Source of the DNA: Clostridiales bacterium | GTDB lineage: Bacteria; Bacillota; Clostridia; Christensenellales; CAG-138 | NCBI GenBank assembly: GCA_004557245.1 | Contig: SFEL01000009.1 | Location: 1 to 64,000 of the forward strand | Length of the DNA: 64,000 bases | Direction: 5' to 3' | Shown here: piece by piece, positions 40,800 through 49,138 of the stretch | How the letters are laid out: every line of letters starts with the position of its first letter | Numbering within the stretch: the stretch's first letter is position 1 | Notes under the pieces: generated by a model | Told to the model about the DNA's origin: nothing | What the model saw: only the letters and a program-made list of their open reading frames with translations | The model's database searches: none | Position numbers and translations under genes: made by a program

Positions 40800-41632
40800 A
40801 GAGGCTTTGCCATACATACCTTGCAGGAACGGCAGGCGAAAAGGCCGCCCTGAAGGATATAGAATTAAATATAGAAAAAGGTGAGTTTTTCGGAATAATC
40901 GGCCATACCGGCAGCGGCAAGTCAACGCTTCTGCAGCACATGGGCGGCATAATGCCCCCGGAAGCGGGCACCGTTATAGTGGATGGCTACGACTTTGCCG
41001 ACAAAAAACAACGCATAGAGGGCCGGAAAAAAGTCGGCCTCGTGTTCCAGTACCCGGAGTATCAGCTCTTTGAAGAAACTGTGGCCAAGGATATAGCCTT
41101 TGGCCCGAAAAACATGAAGCTGGAGCAGGAAGAGATAGACCGCAGGGTAAGGCGCGCCATGGAGCTGGTGGGCCTGGACTGGGAAAGGTTTGCGGAGAAG
41201 TCCCCCTTCGAGCTTTCAGGCGGAGAAAAGCGCAGGGCCGCCCTTGCAGGAATAATCGCCATGGAGCCCGGCTATCTCATACTGGACGAGCCTATGGCTG
41301 GGCTGGATCCCGCAGGCAGAAGGGCCATACTGGACATGCTGGACGGCATACGCCGTGAAACGGGCTGCGCCGTAATAATGGTGTCCCATTCAATGGACGA
41401 CATAGCCGCCTACAGCGACAGGGTAGCTGTAATGCAGGATGGCAGCATAATTAGTACCGGGACTCCCGCGGAGATATTCGGCGGAGAGTTGGATCTTGAA
41501 GCCATGGGCCTTGAACTGCCCGCGGCATCCGGATTGGGCAATCTCCTCAGAAGCAAGGGAATGGACGTGCCGGAAATATACACCATGGACGGCATGGCAG
41601 AGTACCTGCTGGGAAGGAGGCAAAGTGCTTAA
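40784..41632 (+). CDS. ecfA2: ECF transporter ATPase A2
   Basis: 282 residues with Walker A GHTGSGKSTL, signature LSGGEKRRAALAGI and Walker B YLILDEPMAGLDP. It pairs with EcfA1. Overlaps with both neighbours indicate translational coupling and fixed stoichiometry. Confidence 0.96.
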   Translation: MPIEVKRLCHTYLAGTAGEKAALKDIELNIEKGEFFGIIGHTGSGKSTLLQHMGGIMPPEAGTVIVDGYDFADKKQRIEGRKKVGLVFQYPEYQLFEETVAKDIAFGPKNMKLEQEEIDRRVRRAMELVGLDWERFAEKSPFELSGGEKRRAALAGIIAMEPGYLILDEPMAGLDPAGRRAILDMLDGIRRETGCAVIMVSHSMDDIAAYSDRVAVMQDGSIISTGTPAEIFGGELDLEAMGLELPAASGLGNLLRSKGMDVPEIYTMDGMAEYLLGRRQSA

Positions 41633-42428
41633 AGATATAACCCTTGGCCAGTATTTCCCGGGGAATTCGTTCGTACACAGGCTGGACCCGCGCACAAAGC
41701 TGCTGCTGATGTCCGCCTATATCGTGGCAGTATTCATAGTCAGGAATATGTGGCTCTTTACCCTCGTAGCGGCATACGTCATAGGGGTAACGGCCATAGC
41801 CGGGGTTCCTGTAAGCTATCTGTGGCGCTCCCTCAAGCCGCTGAGGTTTATCCTGATTTTCATGTTCGTGATAAACCTGCTGGTGACTGCAACGGGAGAT
41901 ACGCTTTTTGAGTGGTGGATAATAAAGATAACCACTGGCGGTCTCCGTCAGGCGGTATATATATCGCTGAGGCTTATACTGCTGGTGTCAGGTACGTCGC
42001 TCATGACGCTGACTACCACGCCTATAGCCTTGACAGACGGCCTTGAGCGGCTGCTTTCCCCCTTCGCAAAGATGGGCTTCCCTGCCCATGAGCTTGCTAT
42101 GATGATGACCATAGCGCTGCGGTTCATACCTACCCTCATAGAGGAGGCGGACAAGATAACCAGAGCTCAGACCGCCCGCGGAGCGGACTTTGAAACGGGC
42201 AGCTTAATAGACCGCGCCAAGGCGATGGTGACGATACTTGTGCCGCTGTTCGTATCCGCCTTCAGGAGGGCGGACGAACTGGCCATGGCCATGGAGAGCC
42301 GCTGCTACCACGGAGGGGAGGGACGCACCCGCATGACGGTGCTGAAATATACTAAGAACGACCTTAAGGCGGCCCTTTCTATGGCGCTGCTGATAGGTAT
42401 AATAATAACTGTGCAGGCGGTAGCATAA
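41625..42428 (+). CDS. ecfT: ECF transporter transmembrane protein EcfT
   Basis: 267 residues. The start is the GTG at 41625 with AAGGAGG at 41614-41620; a longer frame exists upstream but lies inside ecfA2. About five helices, followed by the coupling motifs QTARGADFE and the second Arg motif AMESRCYHGG that contact the ATPases. Confidence 0.94.
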   Translation: MLKDITLGQYFPGNSFVHRLDPRTKLLLMSAYIVAVFIVRNMWLFTLVAAYVIGVTAIAGVPVSYLWRSLKPLRFILIFMFVINLLVTATGDTLFEWWIIKITTGGLRQAVYISLRLILLVSGTSLMTLTTTPIALTDGLERLLSPFAKMGFPAHELAMMMTIALRFIPTLIEEADKITRAQTARGADFETGSLIDRAKAMVTILVPLFVSAFRRADELAMAMESRCYHGGEGRTRMTVLKYTKNDLKAALSMALLIGIIITVQAVA

Positions 42429-42432
42429 GCGT

Positions 42433-42846
42433 ATGAAAATGACGGAGGGTACAAGGATAATACTCCTTTCCATAGCGGCGCTGCTGGTGGTGGGTGCGCT
42501 GCTGCTCAATGCTTCTATTACCGAAAATCACCCTTATTCGGGCGCCGCGGAAACCCTTAGGGAGTATGGCTACACCCTCGATGACGACGACTTCTACAAC
42601 GCCGGCAGCTTTCCGGATTCCACCATACAGGATATACTGGCGGGGCAGGACCTGAGCGAAGCAGTGGCCGCAAGCGCTGCAGGCGGCTTTCCGTCGGATA
42701 TAAACGCCAGGGGAAATATAATGCTGCTGCTGCTCACTCTTGAAAATAAGGACGTGGTGACTGTGTTCACCCGGGACGGCAAGGCCGAGCTGTGCTTCAT
42801 ACAGCGCATAAGCAGCGGCGAGATAATGCCCCTTACAAAGGAATGA
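42433..42846 (+). CDS. Small membrane-anchored protein of unknown function
   Basis: 137 residues with one N-terminal helix (IILLSIAALLVVGALLLNA, about 8-26) and a soluble domain that would face outside. No known domain is recognised. It stands 4 bases after ecfT and 4 bases before truA, an unusual insertion into the normally tight ecfT-truA order. Confidence 0.8.
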   Translation: MKMTEGTRIILLSIAALLVVGALLLNASITENHPYSGAAETLREYGYTLDDDDFYNAGSFPDSTIQDILAGQDLSEAVAASAAGGFPSDINARGNIMLLLLTLENKDVVTVFTRDGKAELCFIQRISSGEIMPLTKE

Positions 42847-42850
42847 GGAC

Positions 42851-43609
42851 ATGCCAAGGATACGCCTTATAATTCAATACGACGGTACTGGCTACGTGGG
42901 CTGGCAGACACAGCCCAACGGCGTGGCTGTGCAAGAAGTAATTGAAAGGGAGCTTCGGAAGCTTACGGGGGAGAAGACAGACCTTCATGCCTCCGGAAGG
43001 ACTGACAGCGGCGTACACGCCATGGCGCAGGTGGCCCACTTCGATACCGAAAGCCGCATACCCCCCGATAAATTCGCCTATGCGCTGAACGTAGGCCTTC
43101 CCAGAGACATACGAGTGATATACAGCGACATGGCGGAGGGCTTCCACGCCCGGTTTGACGTGATAAGAAAGCATTACAGGTATACCGTCAACAACGCCCC
43201 CCATGCGGGAGTATTCAACAGGAATACGGCGCTGCATTACCATTACGCGCTGGATATGGACAAGATGAAAAGGGCGGCTGGCGACCTGTTGGGTGAGCAT
43301 GACTTTTTAGCCTTCAAGTCGGCGGGCACTGAGCTCGAAAACACAGTCCGCACCATATACAGGGCGGAGTGGAGCAGGCAGGGCAACATACTTACCTTCG
43401 ATATAGCGGGCAGCGGCTTTATGTACAATATGGTGCGAATAATAGCAGGAACACTGCTTGAGATAGGATCAGGCAAGCGGAAAGAGGATTCAATAAAGAG
43501 GGCCTTGCAGAGCTTGGACAGGCGGGATGCGGGAGCTACGGCCCCGGCCCACGGCCTTATGCTGTACAGGGTGGAATACCCCGGCTTTGATACGGCGAAA
43601 ATCTTATAG
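42851..43609 (+). CDS. truA: tRNA pseudouridine(38-40) synthase TruA
   Basis: 252 residues; the catalytic Asp lies in ASGRTDSGVHA (near residue 53), and the family start LIIQYDGTGYVGWQ and FMYNMVRIIAGTLLEIG are present. It modifies the anticodon arm of many tRNAs. Confidence 0.97.
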   Translation: MPRIRLIIQYDGTGYVGWQTQPNGVAVQEVIERELRKLTGEKTDLHASGRTDSGVHAMAQVAHFDTESRIPPDKFAYALNVGLPRDIRVIYSDMAEGFHARFDVIRKHYRYTVNNAPHAGVFNRNTALHYHYALDMDKMKRAAGDLLGEHDFLAFKSAGTELENTVRTIYRAEWSRQGNILTFDIAGSGFMYNMVRIIAGTLLEIGSGKRKEDSIKRALQSLDRRDAGATAPAHGLMLYRVEYPGFDTAKIL

Positions 43610-43630
43610 TTTTATATAAGGAGAATCAAA

Positions 43631-44110
43631 ATGAAACAGGACAAGATCAAAACACTTACTTGGGCAGGACTTATGTGCGCGATAGTTGTAGTTACCACGA
43701 TGTTTGCCGCTATACCCATACCCGGCGTGCAGGGCGCATATGCCAACGCGGGCGATGCCGCCGTATACGCCTCCGCACATCTGCTGGGCTGGCCCTGGGG
43801 CGTGGCTGCCGCGGCAATAGGCAGCATGCTTGCAGATCTTCTTCTGGGCAGCGCGCTTTACGCTCCCGCGACTTTTGTAATAAAGGGCGTCATGGCGCTG
43901 CTGGCGGTAAAGCTTGCAGGCAAGGTGAAGGCAATGATACCCCGCTTCCTCATCTGCGGCGGAGTGATGGTGCTGGGCTACTTCCTCTATGAATGCATAA
44001 TATACGGCGCAACTACAGCCGTGATATCCATACCCGCAAACCTCATGCAGGCCGTTGCCGGCGCGTTGCTTGGCGCCATAATAACCAAGGGAATAGATAC
44101 CATCAGTTGA
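43631..44110 (+). CDS. ECF transporter S component
   Basis: 159 residues with about five to six helices; GDAAVYASAHLLGWPWGVAA and LGSALYAPATFVIKGVMALL resemble the ECF-ribofla-type S component family. S components determine substrate, which cannot be told here. It probably uses the EcfAAT module encoded just upstream. GGAGAA precedes the ATG. The last four codons form the left arm of a 13-bp inverted repeat with 44222-44234. Confidence 0.85.
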   Translation: MKQDKIKTLTWAGLMCAIVVVTTMFAAIPIPGVQGAYANAGDAAVYASAHLLGWPWGVAAAAIGSMLADLLLGSALYAPATFVIKGVMALLAVKLAGKVKAMIPRFLICGGVMVLGYFLYECIIYGATTAVISIPANLMQAVAGALLGAIITKGIDTIS

Positions 44111-44234
44111 AAAGAGCACACAAGCCCTAAAGGCTTGTTTTGGGACGCTCCTGCGTTCTCGTCGCTTGTATTACATCCAGTAGTACTGCGCTCCTCGGCC
44201 TTGGATCGCCGTGTGTCCTTGTCAACTGATGGTA
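44098..44234. repeat. 137-bp segment bounded by 13-bp perfect inverted repeats
   Basis: TACCATCAGTTGA (44098-44110) and TCAACTGATGGTA (44222-44234) are exact inverted copies; the homology continues imperfectly inwards (AAGAGCACAC against AAGGACACAC). The interior contains a terminator hairpin CAAGCC-CTAAA-GGCTTG with TTTT. The left arm coincides with the end of the S-component gene. It could be a small inserted element or a cruciform-forming relic. Confidence 0.65.
44121..44142 (+). terminator. Terminator after the S component gene
   Basis: CAAGCC/GGCTTG stem with a five-base loop and TTTT, inside the inverted-repeat segment. Confidence 0.75.
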
Positions 44235-44265
44235 CTGTACGTAAATAATACGGAAGGAAGCTTTA

Positions 44266-45624
44266 ATGGAAATACTGCTGTATATCCTGCTGACGCTCAT
44301 GCTGGCCGCAGTGGCGATGCTCACAGTGATGCTGGTACGCCAAAGCAAGGCCGAGGAACGAATAGTGGACAGGCTAATGGAGGAGCTGGAGGACGACCAG
44401 CGGGAGCTTCGCATGGAGCTTACGGACTCCGTGCATAAGAACGTCCGCAACTTGGGCTCGCTCATAGCGGAAAATCAGCAGTCAGCCTATCGTGCTCAGA
44501 GCGAGAGCCTGTCTCAGCTCAGGCGAGTGATGGCGGACATGGGTACGAGGATAGAGCAGCGGCTCGGCACCTCCTCTATGGAAAACGAACAGAAGCTTGA
44601 GAATATCCGCGGTACCGTGGAAAAGCGGCTTACTACCATACAGGAGGACAACAATAAGCGGCTGGACGAGATGCGCCAGATAGTCGATGAGAAGCTTCAG
44701 CGCACGATCAACGAGCGCATGACCCAGTCTTTCCAGATGGTAAACGATCGCCTGGAGCAGGTATATAAGGGATTGGGCGAGATGCAGAGCTTAGCCGTAG
44801 GCGTTGGCGACCTGAAACGGGTGCTGTCCAATGTAAAGACCCGCGGCATACTGGGCGAGATACAGCTGGGAGCCATACTTGCGGAAATGCTCGCTCCGGA
44901 GCAGTATGAGGAAAACGTAATAACCTCTCCCAAGGGGAAAGAGCGAGTGGAATTCGCAATAAAGATACCCGGGGATGACGATGGCTTTGCCCTGCTGCCC
45001 ATAGACTCAAAATTTCCTGTCGACGCGTACAACGACCTTATGGACGCTTACGACAGCGCGGATCCGGCAAGGGTAGCTGTCGCCGGCGAGACGCTTAAGG
45101 CGAGGATACGCGGATTTGCCAAGGATATACGGGATAAATACATCGACCCGCCCTACACTACGGACTTCGGCATAATGTTCCTGCCAACAGAGGGGCTCTA
45201 CGCAGAAGCGGTGAAGCTGGGTTTGGTTGAAAAGCTGCAAAGGGATTACCGCATAAGCATAGCGGGACCCAGCATAATGGCGGCGCTGCTCAACAGCCTG
45301 CAAATGGGCTTCCGCAGCGTGGCCATACAGAAGCGCAGCAGCGAGGTCTGGAAGGTGCTTTCTGCTGTCAAGACCGAGTTCAACCGCTTTGAGGAGGTGC
45401 TGACGCACACCCAGAAGCAGCTCATAAAGGCCAACGACGACCTGGATAAGCTCATAGGAGTCAGGACACGTAGGATAAAGTCCAGCCTCAGGAAGGTGAC
45501 GGAGATGCCGGAGGCCGAGGTGCGGCTGTATATACCGATGAACGAGGACGACGTATACGCAGACACGTCCGCTTACGATGACGACAAGGGCGGCGACAGC
45601 CCAAATGATAATGAGGAGGAATAA
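44266..45624 (+). CDS. rmuC: DNA recombination protein RmuC
   Basis: 452 residues: an N-terminal helix (residues 2-22), a long coiled coil (about 25-160), then the RmuC nuclease-like domain with GILGEIQLGAILAEML and PIDSKFPVDAY. RmuC limits certain recombination and inversion events; its biochemistry is poorly known. deoD follows after 2 bases. Confidence 0.92.
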   Translation: MEILLYILLTLMLAAVAMLTVMLVRQSKAEERIVDRLMEELEDDQRELRMELTDSVHKNVRNLGSLIAENQQSAYRAQSESLSQLRRVMADMGTRIEQRLGTSSMENEQKLENIRGTVEKRLTTIQEDNNKRLDEMRQIVDEKLQRTINERMTQSFQMVNDRLEQVYKGLGEMQSLAVGVGDLKRVLSNVKTRGILGEIQLGAILAEMLAPEQYEENVITSPKGKERVEFAIKIPGDDDGFALLPIDSKFPVDAYNDLMDAYDSADPARVAVAGETLKARIRGFAKDIRDKYIDPPYTTDFGIMFLPTEGLYAEAVKLGLVEKLQRDYRISIAGPSIMAALLNSLQMGFRSVAIQKRSSEVWKVLSAVKTEFNRFEEVLTHTQKQLIKANDDLDKLIGVRTRRIKSSLRKVTEMPEAEVRLYIPMNEDDVYADTSAYDDDKGGDSPNDNEEE

Positions 45625-45626
45625 CG

Positions 45627-46325
45627 ATGAGCACACCACACATCAACGCAAAGCCTGAAGATTTCGCAAAAACGGTACTTATGCCCGGCGATCCGCTGCG
45701 TTCCAGATTTATCGCTGAGAACTTTCTTGAGAACCCTGTTCTTGTGAATAACGTCCGCGGCGTGCAGGGCTATACCGGCACCTATAAGGGCAAGAGGGTC
45801 AGCGTGATGGCCAGCGGCATGGGCATGCCTTCCATGGGCATCTACTCATACGAGCTGTTCAACTTCTTCGGCGCGGAAAACATAATACGTATAGGTTCCG
45901 CCGGCGCTATACACAAGGATATACCCCTTCGCAGCATAGTCATAGGCATGGGCGCCTGCTACAATACTGTTTATGCCGATCAGTTCCAGCTCCCCGGCCA
46001 TTTTACTCCCATTGCAAGCTTTGACCTGCTCCGTAGGGCGGTTGATACTGCCGAGGCAATGAATGTCGACTACCGCGTAGGCAATCTGCTTTCCAACGAC
46101 CTGTTCTATGATGACGGCAGCCGCACTCTGGAGTGGCAGAAGCTGGGCGTACTGGCAGTAGAAATGGAAGCTGCGGCGCTGTATATGAATGCCGCCCGCG
46201 CCGGCAAGAACGCATTGGCCATCTGCACCATATCCGACAATATAGTCACCGGCGAGGAATGCACGGCGGAGGAACGCCAGAATACCTTCACCAAGATGAT
46301 GGAATTGGCGCTTACCATAGCGTAG
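45627..46325 (+). CDS. deoD: Purine nucleoside phosphorylase DeoD
   Basis: 232 residues of the hexameric NP-I type: MPGDPLRSRFIAENFLEN at the start, RIGSAGAIHKDIPLR, and the base-site VEMEAAALYM with SDNIVTGEE. It splits purine nucleosides with phosphate, giving ribose-1-phosphate and base. It matches the BMP-type nucleoside importer 4 kb downstream in purpose. Confidence 0.96.
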   Translation: MSTPHINAKPEDFAKTVLMPGDPLRSRFIAENFLENPVLVNNVRGVQGYTGTYKGKRVSVMASGMGMPSMGIYSYELFNFFGAENIIRIGSAGAIHKDIPLRSIVIGMGACYNTVYADQFQLPGHFTPIASFDLLRRAVDTAEAMNVDYRVGNLLSNDLFYDDGSRTLEWQKLGVLAVEMEAAALYMNAARAGKNALAICTISDNIVTGEECTAEERQNTFTKMMELALTIA

Positions 46326-46347
46326 CGGCAAAAAAATTTTTGATTTC

Positions 46348-46364
46348 CAACAAAAAATTTGTTG
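46348..46364. promoter_or_regulatory. Palindrome in the deoD-PLP enzyme gap
   Basis: CAACAAA and TTTGTTG arms around AAA. It resembles the AACAAAATTTGTT palindrome in the nucleoside transporter promoter (51958-51970). It may be an operator or the end of the deoD transcript. A TATAAT at 46438-46443 is a possible -10 for the next gene. Confidence 0.4.
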
Positions 46365-46501
46365 AACCCACTTTACTTATGTTAAAAAAAACGCTAAACT
46401 ATAGGTGTATAGGTAAGCTGCTAATTAATAAATAGTGTATAATAAACAATTGACCACTAACTGCTTCACAGCAGAACAATATCAATCCAATGAGGTGTAA
46501 A

Positions 46502-47974
46502 ATGATCAATCTCGAAAAGAACAACGAAAAGCTCCAGCACAACATTCAGGTCGCGCGCGAGCACAAGATCGTACTCCCCACCTTCGCCCAGATGAAGAAT
46601 CCTGATCTGGTTCCTGAGAAGATAAAGGAAGGCCTTAAGAAAGTAGGCCTGTGGGACGTAGATCCTCTGAACCTGTTCCGCATCACCTGGCATAACGAGC
46701 CCACCATGCAGGGCGGCACCTATGGCGGCGTAAACTTCCTGGAGATTCCCTCCAGCCTGTCCGGCGTAAAGGCCAAGATCATCATCATGATCGGCAAGTG
46801 GTTCCCCACCGGCTGCCATAAGGTCGGCGCTTCCTATGGCTGTCTGGTACCACGCCTTGTAACCGGACAGTTCGATGCTACCTACAATAAGGCTGTTTGG
46901 CCCTCCACCGGCAACTACTGCCGCGGCGGCGCTTTCAACTCCAAGCTCCTTTCCTGCGACAGCATAGCCATACTGCCCGCCGAAATGAGCAAGGAACGCT
47001 TTGACTGGCTCTCCAAGATCGCCGGCGAAGTCATTGCCACCCCCGGCTGCGAGTCCAACGTAAAGGAAATCTTCGATAAGACCTGGGAACTCCGTAACAC
47101 CCGTGACGACGTGATCATATTCAACCAGTTCGAAGAGATGGGCAACTGCGTATGGCATTATCAGGTGACAGGCAATGCCATAGCCGAGGCCTATGAGTCC
47201 ATAAAGACCCCCACCAGCCGCTTTGCGGGCGCCTGCTTCACATCCGGTTCAGCAGGCACCATGAGCGCGGGCGATCTGCTCAAGGAGAAGTATCCCTACT
47301 CCAAGCTGGCAGTAGGCGAGGCTCTCCAGTGCCCCACTCTGCTTGAGAACGGCTTCGGCGGCCACCGCATAGAAGGCATAGGCGACAAGCATGTGCCTTG
47401 GATCCACAATGTACGCAACACCGACATGGTCATCGCCATAGACGACGAGGACTCCCAGAACCTGCTCCGCCTCTTCAACTGCGAAGAAGGCAAGAAGTAC
47501 CTGAAGGAAGTAGTGGGCGTACCTGCCGAGACCGTAGAAAAGCTGAGCTTGCTCGGTATTTCCGGTATCGCTAACATGCTGTGCTGCATCAAGTTCGCCA
47601 AGTACTATGAGCTGACCGAGGACGATGTAGTAGCTACTGTAGCTACCGACTCCGCCATCATGTACACCAGCCGTATCGACGAGCTCAACGAGCAGCAGGG
47701 CGCATACGACATGCTCACCGCTGCACGCGACTACAGCGAGCATCTCCACGGCGTGCGTACCGACAGCATGCTGGAGCTGTCCTATCAGGACCGCAAGCGC
47801 ATACACAACCTCAAGTACTATACTTGGGTTGAGCAGCAGGGCAAGACCTACGAGGAGATTAACCAGCAGTGGTACGATACCCATTACTGGACCGACATGC
47901 ATGCTCAGGCCGACGAGCTGGATAAACTCATCAACGAGTTCAACGATGCTACCGGCGTATTGGCTAATATGTAA
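46502..47974 (+). CDS. PLP-dependent fold-type II enzyme of unknown reaction
   Basis: 490 residues. WFPTGCHKVGASYG (Lys107) is the likely PLP-lysine motif and resembles the GAHKINN motif of tryptophan synthase beta; FTSGSAGTMSAGD is a candidate phosphate-binding loop. This is the group often labelled pyridoxal-phosphate-dependent protein subunit beta. No TrpA or other partner is adjacent. It starts at ATG 46502 after GAGGTG; two upstream codons are unlikely. It ends at a perfect hairpin shared with the convergent gene. Confidence 0.82.
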   Translation: MINLEKNNEKLQHNIQVAREHKIVLPTFAQMKNPDLVPEKIKEGLKKVGLWDVDPLNLFRITWHNEPTMQGGTYGGVNFLEIPSSLSGVKAKIIIMIGKWFPTGCHKVGASYGCLVPRLVTGQFDATYNKAVWPSTGNYCRGGAFNSKLLSCDSIAILPAEMSKERFDWLSKIAGEVIATPGCESNVKEIFDKTWELRNTRDDVIIFNQFEEMGNCVWHYQVTGNAIAEAYESIKTPTSRFAGACFTSGSAGTMSAGDLLKEKYPYSKLAVGEALQCPTLLENGFGGHRIEGIGDKHVPWIHNVRNTDMVIAIDDEDSQNLLRLFNCEEGKKYLKEVVGVPAETVEKLSLLGISGIANMLCCIKFAKYYELTEDDVVATVATDSAIMYTSRIDELNEQQGAYDMLTAARDYSEHLHGVRTDSMLELSYQDRKRIHNLKYYTWVEQQGKTYEEINQQWYDTHYWTDMHAQADELDKLINEFNDATGVLANM

Positions 47975-48000
47975 TAAAGTAATTCCACCGAATAGCAAAA

Positions 48001-48028
48001 TATCCGGCGGGCTTCCGCCCGCCGGATA
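48001..48028. terminator. Bidirectional terminator
   Basis: A perfect 12-bp stem (48001-48012 with 48017-48028) and TTCC loop between convergent genes. T-rich sequence follows on both strands. Confidence 0.88.
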
Positions 48029-48057
48029 TACTCTTTAAGATTTGATCCGAGCCGGAT

Positions 48058-48960
48058 TTACTTTTTGATTTTGAGTTTTCTTGCGGGTACGCCGTCATCG
48101 ATGGGTATTTCCGCAGGCGGAGTCATGAGCAGCTCGGGATTGTTCAGCAGCCGCCTGAGCACCTTCATTGAATCTGCATAGTACTTGCCGTCGCAGATCC
48201 TTTCGTCGGTAACGAACCTGAGTCCTACAAAGCGCTTCTCCACCCGTTCCCCTTCCTTTGATACGGTGCCGTATTTGTATTTATTGCCCATAGCGACGAA
48301 TACGGAGCAGGTTCCGAACTCGTAAAGGTGATGGTAAATGGGGCCGATGCCCACGGAGCCTACATTGGTAAGGAATGCGCTGCAATGGAAGGGACTGACG
48401 TCGGCAACGGCTTTGGGCATAAGGCCTATGTTGTCAAGCCACCTGAGGCTGCCTATAACGAACCTTAAAATAAAAGCAGGAATATAGCCCAAAACATCTG
48501 CAAACCTGTCCATATTGTTGCTGGCGCTGTCGTCGATGTTCTCGTTGACTATGGCGTTCATAGTGTTCATGACGTCGGTAAGAGTGGCGGTAGGCTCAAA
48601 TTCGGGCTTTACGTTGGTTTCCACGTTGCTGTGCTTGCGCTTTATCATCAAAGCAATGTCAATGTGGTTGCGTGCGTATATCTTGTTCCACATGACGAAG
48701 CGGTTGAGATAGGGCCGCGTGGCTATCATCCGTACCATGGCCGCGATTATCACGTGCATGAAGGCAAGGCCGGGCATGTCCTCCCGGTGATCGCGAATGA
48801 AGCGCTCGATGTTCTCTATGGGGATATTCTCTTCAAATAAGTTCTGAGCGTCGAGGCGGGTGCGCATTACGAATGGAATGACGTTGTAAACGGCATCCAC
48901 GTGTCTTACACGCCAGCCGTCATAGCGGTCGCCAAAGCCTTTTTTGAAAGTATCCTGCAT
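48058..48960 (-). CDS. Stand-alone 2-oxoacid dehydrogenase E2 (acyltransferase)-like protein
   Basis: 300 residues matching the chloramphenicol-acetyltransferase-like catalytic domain of E2 subunits (RPYLNRFVMWNKIYARNHI, FLTNVGSVGIGPIYHHLYEFG, and FVTDERICDGKYYADSM). It has no lipoyl or E3-binding domain. The catalytic motif is normally DHRxxDG; here it is DERICDG, with Glu253 in place of the active His. It may be a non-catalytic or differently active member. No E1 or E3 gene is nearby. Confidence 0.8.
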   Translation of the reverse strand: MQDTFKKGFGDRYDGWRVRHVDAVYNVIPFVMRTRLDAQNLFEENIPIENIERFIRDHREDMPGLAFMHVIIAAMVRMIATRPYLNRFVMWNKIYARNHIDIALMIKRKHSNVETNVKPEFEPTATLTDVMNTMNAIVNENIDDSASNNMDRFADVLGYIPAFILRFVIGSLRWLDNIGLMPKAVADVSPFHCSAFLTNVGSVGIGPIYHHLYEFGTCSVFVAMGNKYKYGTVSKEGERVEKRFVGLRFVTDERICDGKYYADSMKVLRRLLNNPELLMTPPAEIPIDDGVPARKLKIKK

Positions 48961-49058
48961 TTAGTGCCTCCTGTGTAAGTCCGGTATTTTAAAGCGAAGT
49001 AGTATGCTTGCAGATTTAAAATATTGTAACACATCTACTCCGCCGCAAACAATAAGCT

Positions 49059-49087
49059 TTGAAAATTTGAAAGATTTTATATAGAAT
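49059..49087 (+). promoter_or_regulatory. Promoter of the threonine synthase gene
   Basis: TTGAAA (49059-49064) and TAGAAT (49082-49087), 17-bp spacer. No T-box or other leader element is visible. Confidence 0.6.
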
Positions 49088-49138
49088 AAACAACGAAACA
49101 GTAGCATACGCAATATCTCAAAAAGGAGCAAAACCAGA

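Noticed and set aside
48961..49138. T-box leader before threonine synthase
   Set aside because: The gap of 178 bases lacks a T-box sequence and a terminator/antiterminator pair.
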